Positions 1 through 6,799 of a stretch of 12,887 nucleotides of DNA are shown in pieces. Both the position numbers and the translations under genes were made by a program. How positions within the stretch are numbered: position 1 is the stretch's first letter; the number at the start of each line of letters is the position of its first letter. The notes under the pieces were generated by a model. That model had not been told where the DNA came from and did not search any database. It saw only the letters and a program-made list of their open reading frames with translations. Source of the stretch: Candidatus Limimorpha equi (GTDB lineage: Bacteria; Bacteroidota; Bacteroidia; Bacteroidales; F082); NCBI GenBank assembly GCA_018065885.1, contig JAGHSL010000196.1, forward strand, positions 1-12,887. The letters are read 5' to 3'.

Positions 1-48
1 GTAATATGAGCAATCTACAGTTCAATTAACATTTTAACAAAAAAAATA

Positions 49-81
49 TTGTCAATCAAAAATTGTTTTTTTCTACATTTG
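49..81 (+). promoter_or_regulatory. Bacteroidota-type promoter of the large dehydrogenase gene
   Basis: TACATTTG at 74-81 is a perfect match to the Bacteroidota -7 box TAnnTTTG. A TTG at 49-51 lies 22 bases upstream, close to the usual spacing of the -33 element. Transcription would begin near 88, leaving a leader of about 30 bases. That leader is A/T-rich and has no Shine-Dalgarno sequence, as is normal in this phylum. Confidence 0.6.
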
Positions 82-117
82 CGCTTCTATTTATGACTAA
101 CTCAAATTCATTGTATT

Positions 118-3100
118 ATGTATAAAATCGAAAAACATCCAATTCTTGACATTCCGCAGGAAGACCTCGTGGAGTTCCTGTATGAAGGCAAGACCGTAAA
201 AGGTCAGCGTGGCAAGACCATTGCCGCCGCCCTTCATCAAGCCGGTTTCCCAATTCACAGCCACAGCCTCGATGGCCGTAACCGAAGCCTTGAATGTGGC
301 ATTGGCAAATGCGGCGCTTGCGAAATGCTTGTCGATGGCAAGATTCGCCGTATCTGCATCACCAAAGTCGATGGCGTGAAGGAAGTGCGCGAAATTCCAA
401 AGGATTATCAGCCCGATGTGGAAGCCAATCCGCAGAAGGAAGTCAAGATATATAAGACCACCGTGGCCATTATCGGTGCCGGCCCTGCCGGTTTGGCTTG
501 CCGCGAAAAACTCATCGAACTTGGCATTCCGAACATGGTCATCGATAACAATGCCACCATCGGCGGTCAGTTCAACATGCAGACCCACCAGTTCTTCTTC
601 TTCGAGAAGGCAAAGAAATTCGGCGGAATGCGTGGTTTTGATATCGCCAAGACTTTGGCCGGCGACAACCGCGAAGGCATTTTGCTGAACAATATCGTGT
701 GGGATCTGCTCGAAGGCAAACGCATTGCCCTGAAGAATATCAGCACGCAGGAAATCAGTTATGTCGATGCTGAACATTTGGTTGTGGCAACAGGTGCCGT
801 GCCGTTCATGCCGACCTTCGAAAATGATGATGTGCCAGGCGTTTACACCGCTGCCGTTTTCCAAAAGATGATGAATCAGGAACATACTTTGCTGGGCAAG
901 AAAGTCCTCACTGTGGGTGCTGGTAACATCGGTTATCTGACCTCATACCAAGGTATGCAGGCTGGCGCAACCATCAAGGCCATCATCGAAGGCATGGACC
1001 ACGAAGGCGGTTTCCCGGTTCAGGCCAACCGTGTGCGCCGTCTCGGTATCCCGATTATGACTTCACACGTTTTGCTGAAAGCCATTCCGAATGAAGATTA
1101 CAGCGGCATCAAGGGTGCTGTCATTGCCGAATGTCAGAACTTCAAGCCAATTCCAGGCACTGAAAAAATCATCAACGACATCGACATCATCAACATTTGC
1201 ACGGGCTTGATTCCTGACGACCAGTTGCTTACAAAAGGCAAACAGGTCTTCGGCCTGAACACTTACGGCTGTGGCGATGCCATCCGCATCGGCGAAGGCA
1301 CAAGCGCCGTGTTGCGTGGCAAGCAGGCTGCTTTCGAAGTGGCTCAGAACCTTGGCATCCGCTTCAATTATGACGAATATCTTGAGATTTCAAGACAATA
1401 TATTGACTCGCAACAGCGTCCGGTGCGTGTGCTCGAAAAGCCGAATCTGCCTGACCGTGACCGTATGTTTGCAAAGCCGTTTGTCCAACTTGACTGCCTC
1501 TATGGTTTTGCCTGCAACCCTTGCTCATTCTCATGCCCGCAAGGCGCCATCACCAAGGCAAGCACCAATGTCACGCCTATCGTCGATTACACGAAGTGCA
1601 TCGGCTGTATGCAGTGCGTCAACCATTGCCCGGGTTTGGCCATTTTCGGTTACGATTTGAACAAGAACACGCTCTTCCTGCCTGTTGAATATGAAGTTGA
1701 AGAAGGCAAGGAAGTCTTCCTGATTGACAACAACGGCAAGAAGGTTGGCGAAGGCGTGATCGAAAAGGTTTTGAAGAAGGATAACAAGACCAATGTCGTC
1801 CGTGTGAAGGCTACCACCATCAGTGGTGAAGAACTGGTTGCCGCCCGTGGCTTCATCTTGAAGGAAAGATATCCGAAACCATTGGAATTCAAGCCGGTTC
1901 ACGATGTGGAAAGCGAAACTTACGTCTGCCACTGCGAAGACATCGATCTGAAGACCATCCTTGATGTCATTGGCGACCGCAAATACATTTCCGTTGACGA
2001 ACTGAAACACATCACGCGCATGGGTATGGGTCCATGCCGTGGCAAACGCTGCGTGCCAAGAGCCAAACAGATTTTGCGTTCCTACGGCATTGAAGTCATT
2101 GGCGACTCGTCGCCGCGTGCTCCTTTGGCAAGTCAGGTGAATTTGGGCGATGTCTACAATCCGAATGCCAAGGAAGTCTATGTGTTCCCGACCAATAATG
2201 ATGTCAAGAAGGAAACTGTCGAAGTGCTGATTGCCGGTGGCGGTATTGCCGGTAGCGGCGCCTTCCGTTATTTCGCCGAGGCGGGAAAAAAACCTGTTTT
2301 GGTCAACTACGACAGAGGTTCGTCGTGGCGTTGCATCGGCGGTGGCCGTCCGGCTTTCTCTAACCCCGACATTTCCGATATTGCCAACCACAATCTCGAA
2401 ATCTTCAAGGAAATACAGTCCGTCCATAACATCAATTTCAAGATGACGCGCTATGTCAATCTGGTTCACGACGATGCAACCTACAAGGCTTTGGACGCTT
2501 CACGCGCTTGGAGCGATGCCTACATGATTGACAAGAAGGATTTCCGCAACGAGATTTCGCCATTGTGGAACATGGACAGCAATATCTATTCTCACGCCCT
2601 GATTTCGAACGACTGCTGGCAGGCAACGCCAGGCCGCACCATCGATTTCATCCGTGGCATCGCCATCCAGAACGGTGGCCGCCTGATGGAAGACTGCGAA
2701 CTGCTTTCGGTGAGCAAGCAAGGTGGCAAATATTACGCTTTGGTCCGCACCCACGACAAGCAGTACATTGAATTCTGCTGCGACCATTTCGTCAACGCAA
2801 TGGGCTGGGGCGCCGAAAAGTTCACCGACATGTTAGGCATTGATACACAGATGTATCCTGTCAAGCACCAGGCTTTCATCACACGCCGTTTGCCGAATAT
2901 GGGCGTCAAGGGCGATTCGTTGGATATGATTATCGATCGCCGTCATTACAAAGGCTTCTCAGCCGTTTACGGACAGCAGTTCCTGCACACCGGACAAATC
3001 ATCGGTTGCGCTTCGCCTGACTGCGATGCTTTCGAGGCACGTCAGAACCTGAAGTACAACAGCAAGGAATTCCTGCAGGTGGTGAGCGAAGTCTTCGCCG

Positions 3101-3342
3101 ACTGGATTCCAAACCTCGCTTCGGTTGGTTTCCACGCCGTTTGGTCGGGCTACTACATGGAACCGCGCTACATCGTCGATCCGGAAGCCGGTATGCTGAC
3201 AGGCTTGCGTGGCCACGGCTTCATGCTCGGTCAGTATCTTGCCAAGATTTACGTCGACAAGTATCTTGGCAAGCCAGTTCCAGGCTATATGAAGGATCTT
3301 GCTTTGAGCGGCAAAGGCTTGAGCGAGAACGCTTTCAAATAA
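118..3342 (+). CDS. Single-chain multi-FeS, two-flavin dehydrogenase (HcnABC/OoxAB/sarcosine-oxidase-like)
   Basis: This 1074-residue protein joins modules that are separate subunits in hydrogen cyanide synthase, opine oxidases and D-hydroxyproline dehydrogenase. Residues 20-90 form a 2Fe-2S domain (Cys60, Cys65, Cys68, Cys80). Residues 113-420 are a pyridine-nucleotide/FAD oxidoreductase with GAGPAG at 120-125 and a second nucleotide fold at GAGNIG 267-272. Residues 455-512 resemble a two-cluster ferredoxin, with Cys460/466/469/473 and a canonical CxxCxxCxxxC at 494-504. A BFD-type 2Fe-2S domain has Cys604, 606, 640 and 645. Residues 702-1050 are a DAO-type FAD domain starting GGGIAGSG at 707, with the late glycine-rich HGF motif near 1033. 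The likely role is oxidation of an amino or imino acid in the C-terminal domain, with electrons passed through the clusters to the middle flavin. The protein has no signal peptide and is probably cytoplasmic. The substrate is unknown; glycine, proline, hydroxyproline, sarcosine and opines are all family precedents. Its base composition is visibly more G/C-rich than the neighbouring genes. It sits alone between its own promoter and terminator. Confidence 0.88.
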   Translation: MYKIEKHPILDIPQEDLVEFLYEGKTVKGQRGKTIAAALHQAGFPIHSHSLDGRNRSLECGIGKCGACEMLVDGKIRRICITKVDGVKEVREIPKDYQPDVEANPQKEVKIYKTTVAIIGAGPAGLACREKLIELGIPNMVIDNNATIGGQFNMQTHQFFFFEKAKKFGGMRGFDIAKTLAGDNREGILLNNIVWDLLEGKRIALKNISTQEISYVDAEHLVVATGAVPFMPTFENDDVPGVYTAAVFQKMMNQEHTLLGKKVLTVGAGNIGYLTSYQGMQAGATIKAIIEGMDHEGGFPVQANRVRRLGIPIMTSHVLLKAIPNEDYSGIKGAVIAECQNFKPIPGTEKIINDIDIINICTGLIPDDQLLTKGKQVFGLNTYGCGDAIRIGEGTSAVLRGKQAAFEVAQNLGIRFNYDEYLEISRQYIDSQQRPVRVLEKPNLPDRDRMFAKPFVQLDCLYGFACNPCSFSCPQGAITKASTNVTPIVDYTKCIGCMQCVNHCPGLAIFGYDLNKNTLFLPVEYEVEEGKEVFLIDNNGKKVGEGVIEKVLKKDNKTNVVRVKATTISGEELVAARGFILKERYPKPLEFKPVHDVESETYVCHCEDIDLKTILDVIGDRKYISVDELKHITRMGMGPCRGKRCVPRAKQILRSYGIEVIGDSSPRAPLASQVNLGDVYNPNAKEVYVFPTNNDVKKETVEVLIAGGGIAGSGAFRYFAEAGKKPVLVNYDRGSSWRCIGGGRPAFSNPDISDIANHNLEIFKEIQSVHNINFKMTRYVNLVHDDATYKALDASRAWSDAYMIDKKDFRNEISPLWNMDSNIYSHALISNDCWQATPGRTIDFIRGIAIQNGGRLMEDCELLSVSKQGGKYYALVRTHDKQYIEFCCDHFVNAMGWGAEKFTDMLGIDTQMYPVKHQAFITRRLPNMGVKGDSLDMIIDRRHYKGFSAVYGQQFLHTGQIIGCASPDCDAFEARQNLKYNSKEFLQVVSEVFADWIPNLASVGFHAVWSGYYMEPRYIVDPEAGMLTGLRGHGFMLGQYLAKIYVDKYLGKPVPGYMKDLALSGKGLSENAFK

Positions 3343-3367
3343 GAATTACTAATTTGCAAAAACGAAT

Positions 3368-3400
3368 GAAGCCCGGGAATTTTCTCGGGCTTCGTTTTTG
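3368..3400 (+). terminator. Rho-independent terminator of the dehydrogenase gene
   Basis: GAAGCCCG at 3368-3375 pairs perfectly with CGGGCTTC at 3386-3393 and is followed at once by GTTTTTGTTT. It begins 25 bases after the stop codon. Confidence 0.88.
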
Positions 3401-3447
3401 TTTAGTGAGAATAAAAAAATAGGCAACTATATACTGTTAGACCCGCC

Positions 3448-3585
3448 GACCTCGAAGAGGTCACATTTCTGTTACCCTATACGAGCATAGCAGAGTGTAG
3501 GGCAGCGACGTCCATCATATCTATGGGTTATGCGCAAGCCCCACACTACGTATGGGGTAACAGAAATCGCATCTCTCCGAGATGC
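3448..3585. repeat. Compound palindromic element, probably a dispersed Bacteroidota repeat
   Basis: The element is symmetric. An outer hairpin GACCTC-GAA-GAGGTC lies at 3448-3462. Then comes an inverted-repeat arm ATTTCTGTTACCCTATACG at 3465-3483, whose partner is at 3549-3567 with 18 of 19 bases complementary. A second outer hairpin GCATCTC-TCC-GAGATGC lies at 3569-3585. The interior also holds a shorter hairpin: CCCTATAC at 3475-3482 against GTGTAGGG about 20 bases later, with one imperfect pair. No transposase or convincing gene lies inside. The form suggests a MITE-like or REP-like non-coding repeat, but copy number elsewhere in the genome cannot be seen here. Confidence 0.65.
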
Positions 3586-3790
3586 TGCCCCACAATTGAC
3601 AAGACTTTGACAATCAACATGGGTCAAAAGGTATATAATTGCCAAAAAAAACTTGTAACGATAATAGTTTTTTTGCTTCGCCAAACGCAAATTCGGCTAC
3701 AAATATGACCAAGTATTCCGTTATGTCTTTGTCCTTTTTCGATATGAAGATTGACCTATTCGTTTAACACTGCAAAAAAGGTGCTTTTAT
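3586..3790. other. Intergenic stretch with no recognised gene
   Basis: This is A/T-rich sequence between the palindromic element and the stop codon of the minus-strand membrane protein gene. It contains TTGACAA twice (3596-3602 and 3607-3613) and T-runs, but no convincing promoter, terminator or coding sequence. The short open frames crossing it run into the palindromes and have no recognisable protein character. Confidence 0.5.
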
Positions 3791-4537
3791 CTATCGCATC
3801 CAACCCTCAACTTGATAATTCTTTTCCATGAGTTTGGTTTCTTTTCCTGTGCTTGCATTTTTATGCCATACCTCCACTCGTGCAACATAATAGTCTCCCC
3901 AATCTCCTTCGTATATTGTGAATCTTTGCCGGTCAGCAATAATTCCAAAGTCAGAATGGTTTTTCACTTCTACCATTGAAGCTTTTTGCAAGCGGGACGA
4001 TGATAATCCGATGTTTTCCTGCACCTCAAAACACCGCAAGAACACTTCGCCATCGGGTAATTCAGGATAGTAAAAACTATATTGATACATGCCACCCTGA
4101 AAATCGTTCCAGATTTGAAGTTCGCCATCTGACGATAAACTATCAATAATTGGCTCGAAATCATCGTATTCATTCTTGGGAACTTCGAATACTAATTCTT
4201 CGGTAATAGGATGTTCTTTCCCAAAAGTGTCGGGCTGTGAATTGGCAATGGTCAGAAACAGAAACGATACAATTGAAAACGCACTAAAACAAATAATACC
4301 AACAATCGCCGAAGCTACACCTCGCCACCATTCTTTTTTACAAATGCAACAGACAAAGCTTATCACTTGGGCAACCATTATCAAAATGGATGCAATAATA
4401 AGAAATGCCGCCAAGTCCAACAATTCATGTTGTAATGAAAGCCATACCATTAGCAGGCAAACAACATCCACAACAGGGAAAACCCACCAGAAATTTACGA
4501 AAAAACTTTTCTTTTTGTTTTCAAAATTATTTGGCAT
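3791..4537 (-). CDS. Unrecognised membrane protein, three N-terminal helices plus extracytoplasmic domain
   Basis: This 248-residue protein was not assigned to a family. Three hydrophobic segments, at about residues 16-35, 42-66 and 72-97, are followed by a soluble domain of about 150 residues rich in acidic and aromatic amino acids, probably exposed outside the cytoplasmic membrane. A basic, Trp-containing loop (KKEWWRG) separates helices 2 and 3. The domain shows no catalytic motif. The start at 4537 is chosen because it gives a short charged N-terminus directly before helix 1; an A-rich stretch precedes it and there is no Shine-Dalgarno sequence. It is last on the strand that encodes CreD and the lipid kinase and may belong to that envelope module, but it lies downstream of a decayed creD fragment, so co-transcription is less certain. 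Confidence 0.75.
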   Translation of the reverse strand: MPNNFENKKKSFFVNFWWVFPVVDVVCLLMVWLSLQHELLDLAAFLIIASILIMVAQVISFVCCICKKEWWRGVASAIVGIICFSAFSIVSFLFLTIANSQPDTFGKEHPITEELVFEVPKNEYDDFEPIIDSLSSDGELQIWNDFQGGMYQYSFYYPELPDGEVFLRCFEVQENIGLSSSRLQKASMVEVKNHSDFGIIADRQRFTIYEGDWGDYYVARVEVWHKNASTGKETKLMEKNYQVEGWMR

Positions 4538-4595
4538 TTTTATACTTTATTTAATTTTTTCAACAGATAGATTATCAATTACTTGTACTATTATT

Positions 4596-4713
4596 TCATT
4601 TCTTGTACCAGTTGATTTTCTGCGAAGCATACATGCACAAACCGGCCACAGCAAACATAACTTCCTTGATGTTCGGTTTATCAGGCAGCAGATACAAATT
4701 CCATCAAAGTTAC
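4596..4713 (-). pseudogene. Remnant of a second creD gene with a large internal deletion
   Basis: 4596-4661 matches 5111-5176, the last 22 codons of the intact creD including its stop, at 61 of 66 bases. All five differences are transitions. Directly upstream in reading direction, 4666-4696 matches 6117-6147 of creD (27 of 31 bases), which encodes residues 93-102 (YLLPENLNIK; here YLLPDKPNIK). Both pieces are in the same frame, so the relic reads YLLPDKPNIKEVMFAVAGLCM and continues to the same end as CreD. About 315 codons between the pieces are missing. Weaker similarity continues toward 4713 (ACTTTGAT against ACATTCGAC) with a frame-breaking length difference. It lies between the dgkA stop and the next gene. 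There is no plausible start codon for a functional product. Confidence 0.72.
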
Positions 4714-4714
4714 T

Positions 4715-5080
4715 TCATTTCAAATACGGCAGAAACACCAACAATCCGATCAATGCTGCTGACAAAGCGCACCATAAGACGGCACCTGCCGACAAATCTT
4801 TGATTTTGCCTATCATGGAATCATATTTGGGGCAAATTTTATCACATAACAATTCGACTGCCGTATTAAAAGTTTCCGCTGCCATCACTATTCCCACTGC
4901 AATTGCCACTGCAATCCATTCCATAATCGTAATGCGGCAAACAATTCCAGCTACCACAACACACAAAGTCGCAAATCCATGTACCAAAGCATTACCGCCT
5001 TGCGCAAACATCGTCACAACACCTCTGAATGCAAACTTAAAACTCTTGATTCTGTGTTTTAAAAACAATTTGCAATACAT
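4715..5080 (-). CDS. Diacylglycerol kinase (DgkA/undecaprenol kinase) family protein
   Basis: This small integral membrane kinase of 121 residues belongs to the family that phosphorylates diacylglycerol (E. coli) or undecaprenol (Gram-positives). From the ATG at 5080 it aligns without gaps to mature E. coli DgkA. Glu69, Asn72, Glu76 and Asp80 lie in AAETFNTAVELLCDKI, followed by Lys94-Asp95 in IGKIKDLSAGAVL. Three hydrophobic helices are visible at about residues 36-50, 53-70 and 99-117. The frame can be extended to a TTG at 5110, next to the creD stop, but the ATG start fits the family better. The conserved Glu28 is replaced by Gly (AQGGNALVH) and Arg32 by Leu, so activity is uncertain. It lies 30 bases after creD in the same direction and is probably co-transcribed with it. 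Confidence 0.87.
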   Translation of the reverse strand: MYCKLFLKHRIKSFKFAFRGVVTMFAQGGNALVHGFATLCVVVAGIVCRITIMEWIAVAIAVGIVMAAETFNTAVELLCDKICPKYDSMIGKIKDLSAGAVLWCALSAALIGLLVFLPYLK

Positions 5081-5110
5081 TCGAAAACAATGCTTTAAAC
5101 TTAATAACAA

Positions 5111-6421
5111 TCATTTCTTATACCAATTGATTTTCTGCGAAGCATACATGCACAAACCGACCACGGCAAACACAACTATACTTCCAACAAGCAATGCGTA
5201 ATTTTCCATTTGCAGCAAAACATATATCAAAAGGTAAGCTACGCTTAGCCAAGCACCAACGCTTATGGCTGTCTTCCTGATTTTCAGTATGCCAAACAGA
5301 TAAACACTTATCAATCCGACTGTCATCAAAGAAGCAATCAAATAGGAAAACCAAAACGCACAGTGTTCCGAAAACGACAGTAACAGGACATAAAACACGA
5401 GCAATGCAACACCAATCAACAGATATTGCACAGGATGTATCGGCGTGTCTTTCCTGATTTCAACGAAAAACACAATGGCGAAAGTCAAGAATATGATGAT
5501 GATGGCGTATTTGCTTGCCCTTGTCGTCTGTTGATATTGCTCGACAGGCACTTTCAAGTCCACACCAAATGATGAAGTAACCAATGGTTCTTTCAGGTTT
5601 TCATTAATGACCTGTGAATAATCACGATTCAAGGCCAATATTTTCCAAGAAGCGGTAAAACCGGAATCGTTCACTTCACGCTCAATTGGCAGATAGTTTC
5701 CATTGAAACTCGGTGTCGGGCAATCGGAAGTCAAATTTACTGATGTGGTGCGGCCAATCGGAATAAACGACAGACTTTCAGAGCCTTTCAAAGGCAAGAC
5801 AAGAGTAAAATCGATTTTTTCACCTTCAATCAATGGCTTTATGTCTATTTTGCAGGAAACACCATTGAGTTTGCTTGTGTAAGTTCCCGATTCCATTTCC
5901 AACTGCTCGCTTCCGTATGTCATCGAGATATTATCGGTCAAGCCGCGCAGATCTTCGATGCCGATAATCAGACGAGTCTGATGATATAAAATATTATTAA
6001 TCAATGTGCTGTCAAACTCTTTGGGAAGCGTGAAACTGCCTGTAATTTCCAAAGGTGAATCGTAAACAATGCAATCAAAAATGCCACGATTCAAGGTCTT
6101 CGTGTTCACATTTCCTTTGATGTTCAGGTTTTCTGGCAGCAGATACACGTCGAATGTCGTACCTGTAAAAGCGCCGTTCGCATCTTTCGCACGCCAAGGC
6201 ACTTTGATGATTGGGCCACAAATTTCCTGTTGCCCGCTCCATTTCTGATACACATCATTTGAAGCTTCGTTAGCTGTGTAGTAACGTTCATCGATAAGGT
6301 TTCGGATAAGAGCTTGCGGAATCAGCAACCCTACACAGATGGCTGCAATGATTAACAATTTCATTCCCGGACGATTCGTTTTCGTCTTGTTCTGATTTTC
6401 AAATTCATTTTCCGTTTTCAT
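5111..6421 (-). CDS. creD: Cell envelope integrity protein CreD
   Basis: This 436-residue inner-membrane protein has the CreD layout: one N-terminal helix (about 20-40), a large extracytoplasmic beta-rich domain (about 45-300), and a C-terminal block of five helices (about 305-322, 332-350, 357-377, 386-407 and 411-427). The family signature at the start of this block is clear: HPVQYLLIGVALLVFYVLLL at 329-348, followed by Ser-Glu-His at 351-353. In E. coli CreD is a CreBC-controlled protein linked to envelope stress and colicin tolerance; its biochemical activity is not established. No two-component genes are nearby here. Instead a small winged-helix regulator gene ends 72 bases upstream, and a 17-bp dyad lies in that gap. 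The final 22 codons are duplicated downstream at 4596-4661. Confidence 0.93.
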   Translation of the reverse strand: MKTENEFENQNKTKTNRPGMKLLIIAAICVGLLIPQALIRNLIDERYYTANEASNDVYQKWSGQQEICGPIIKVPWRAKDANGAFTGTTFDVYLLPENLNIKGNVNTKTLNRGIFDCIVYDSPLEITGSFTLPKEFDSTLINNILYHQTRLIIGIEDLRGLTDNISMTYGSEQLEMESGTYTSKLNGVSCKIDIKPLIEGEKIDFTLVLPLKGSESLSFIPIGRTTSVNLTSDCPTPSFNGNYLPIEREVNDSGFTASWKILALNRDYSQVINENLKEPLVTSSFGVDLKVPVEQYQQTTRASKYAIIIIFLTFAIVFFVEIRKDTPIHPVQYLLIGVALLVFYVLLLSFSEHCAFWFSYLIASLMTVGLISVYLFGILKIRKTAISVGAWLSVAYLLIYVLLQMENYALLVGSIVVFAVVGLCMYASQKINWYKK

Positions 6422-6460
6422 AATGCAACTGATTTTTAATGATTTAATATTTTAGAAAGA

Positions 6461-6477
6461 ACTTTGAATTTCAAAGT
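6461..6477. promoter_or_regulatory. Operator-like dyad upstream of creD
   Basis: ACTTTGAATTTCAAAGT is an 8-bp inverted repeat around one central base, 39 bases before the creD start. It has the same length and the same outer half-sites (ACTTTG-N5-CAAAGT) as the dyad at 7404-7420. On the minus strand TACACTTTG overlaps its edge and resembles a -7 box with one extra base, so creD may have its own controlled promoter. Confidence 0.62.
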
Positions 6478-6493
6478 GTATAAGGAAAAAAAA

Positions 6494-6790
6494 TTATTTC
6501 TGACTGTTCAGGAAAGCTTCCAAAGCCTGAATGTGCTGACGGAAAGCTTCGCGCCCCAATTCGGTGGCCTGATAGCTTGTATTCGGTTTTCGGCCAACAA
6601 ATTTTTTCTCGCAGCGGATGTAACCCAATTCCTCAAGCCCTCGGGCATGACTTGCCAGGTTGCCGTCTGTAACATCTAGCAGCGATTTCAAGGTCGTGAA
6701 ATCAACCGAATCGTTGACCATCAACACCGACATGATTCCAAGCCGGACCTTGCTCTCAAAAGCCTTATTTATGCCATCAAGTAAACTCAT
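6494..6790 (-). CDS. Small winged-helix DNA-binding regulator
   Basis: This 98-residue protein is essentially one winged helix, resembling the HTH_34/MarR-ArsR-like group found beside creD in Bacteroidota. Residues 30-56 (DFTTLKSLLDVTDGNLASHA and onward) form the helix-turn-helix. EELGYIRCEKKF at about 53-64 leads into the wing, with basic residues at GRKPNT. The last helix is short (FRQHIQALEAFLNSQK) and may serve dimerisation. There is no metal-binding Cys/His cluster of ArsR sensors and no ligand domain, so its signal is unknown. It starts 9 bases after the upstream membrane protein gene, so the two are translationally close and surely co-transcribed. The two 17-bp dyads before the first gene and before creD are its likely binding sites, implying autoregulation. 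Confidence 0.85.
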   Translation of the reverse strand: MSLLDGINKAFESKVRLGIMSVLMVNDSVDFTTLKSLLDVTDGNLASHARGLEELGYIRCEKKFVGRKPNTSYQATELGREAFRQHIQALEAFLNSQK

Positions 6791-6799
6791 GCGAACCGT

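Noticed and set aside
97..885. Open frame of 262 codons on the minus strand opposite the dehydrogenase gene
   Set aside because: It lies antisense to the 2Fe-2S and FAD domains of a convincing gene; its translation has no family character and is explained by the biased codon use of the real frame.
1531..2469. Open frame of 312 codons on the minus strand
   Set aside because: It is antisense to the ferredoxin, BFD and DAO-start regions of the dehydrogenase and has low-complexity Val/Asp/Phe-rich translation typical of a shadow frame.
3596..3613. Two TTGACAA sequences resembling a -35 box of the E. coli type
   Set aside because: There is no matching -10 box at the right distance, no gene begins downstream on the plus strand, and other promoters in this window use the TAnnTTTG type.
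3604..3620. Possible third ACTTTG-N5-CAAAGT operator (ACTTTGACAATCAACAT)
   Set aside because: Only the left half-site is intact; the right half has two mismatches and no promoter or gene start follows it.
3472..3708. Short open frames on both strands inside the palindromic element
   Set aside because: They read through the inverted-repeat arms and hairpins; the repeat explains the sequence better than a coding function.
5081..5110. TTG start that would extend the DgkA-family protein by 10 residues
   Set aside because: The ATG at 5080 gives the ungapped match to DgkA, and the extension adds no family-like residues.
4176..5201. Open frame of 341 codons on the plus strand
   Set aside because: It runs antisense across the membrane protein, the creD relic, dgkA and the end of creD, all supported on the minus strand; its Thr/Asn/Ile/Lys-rich translation is not protein-like.
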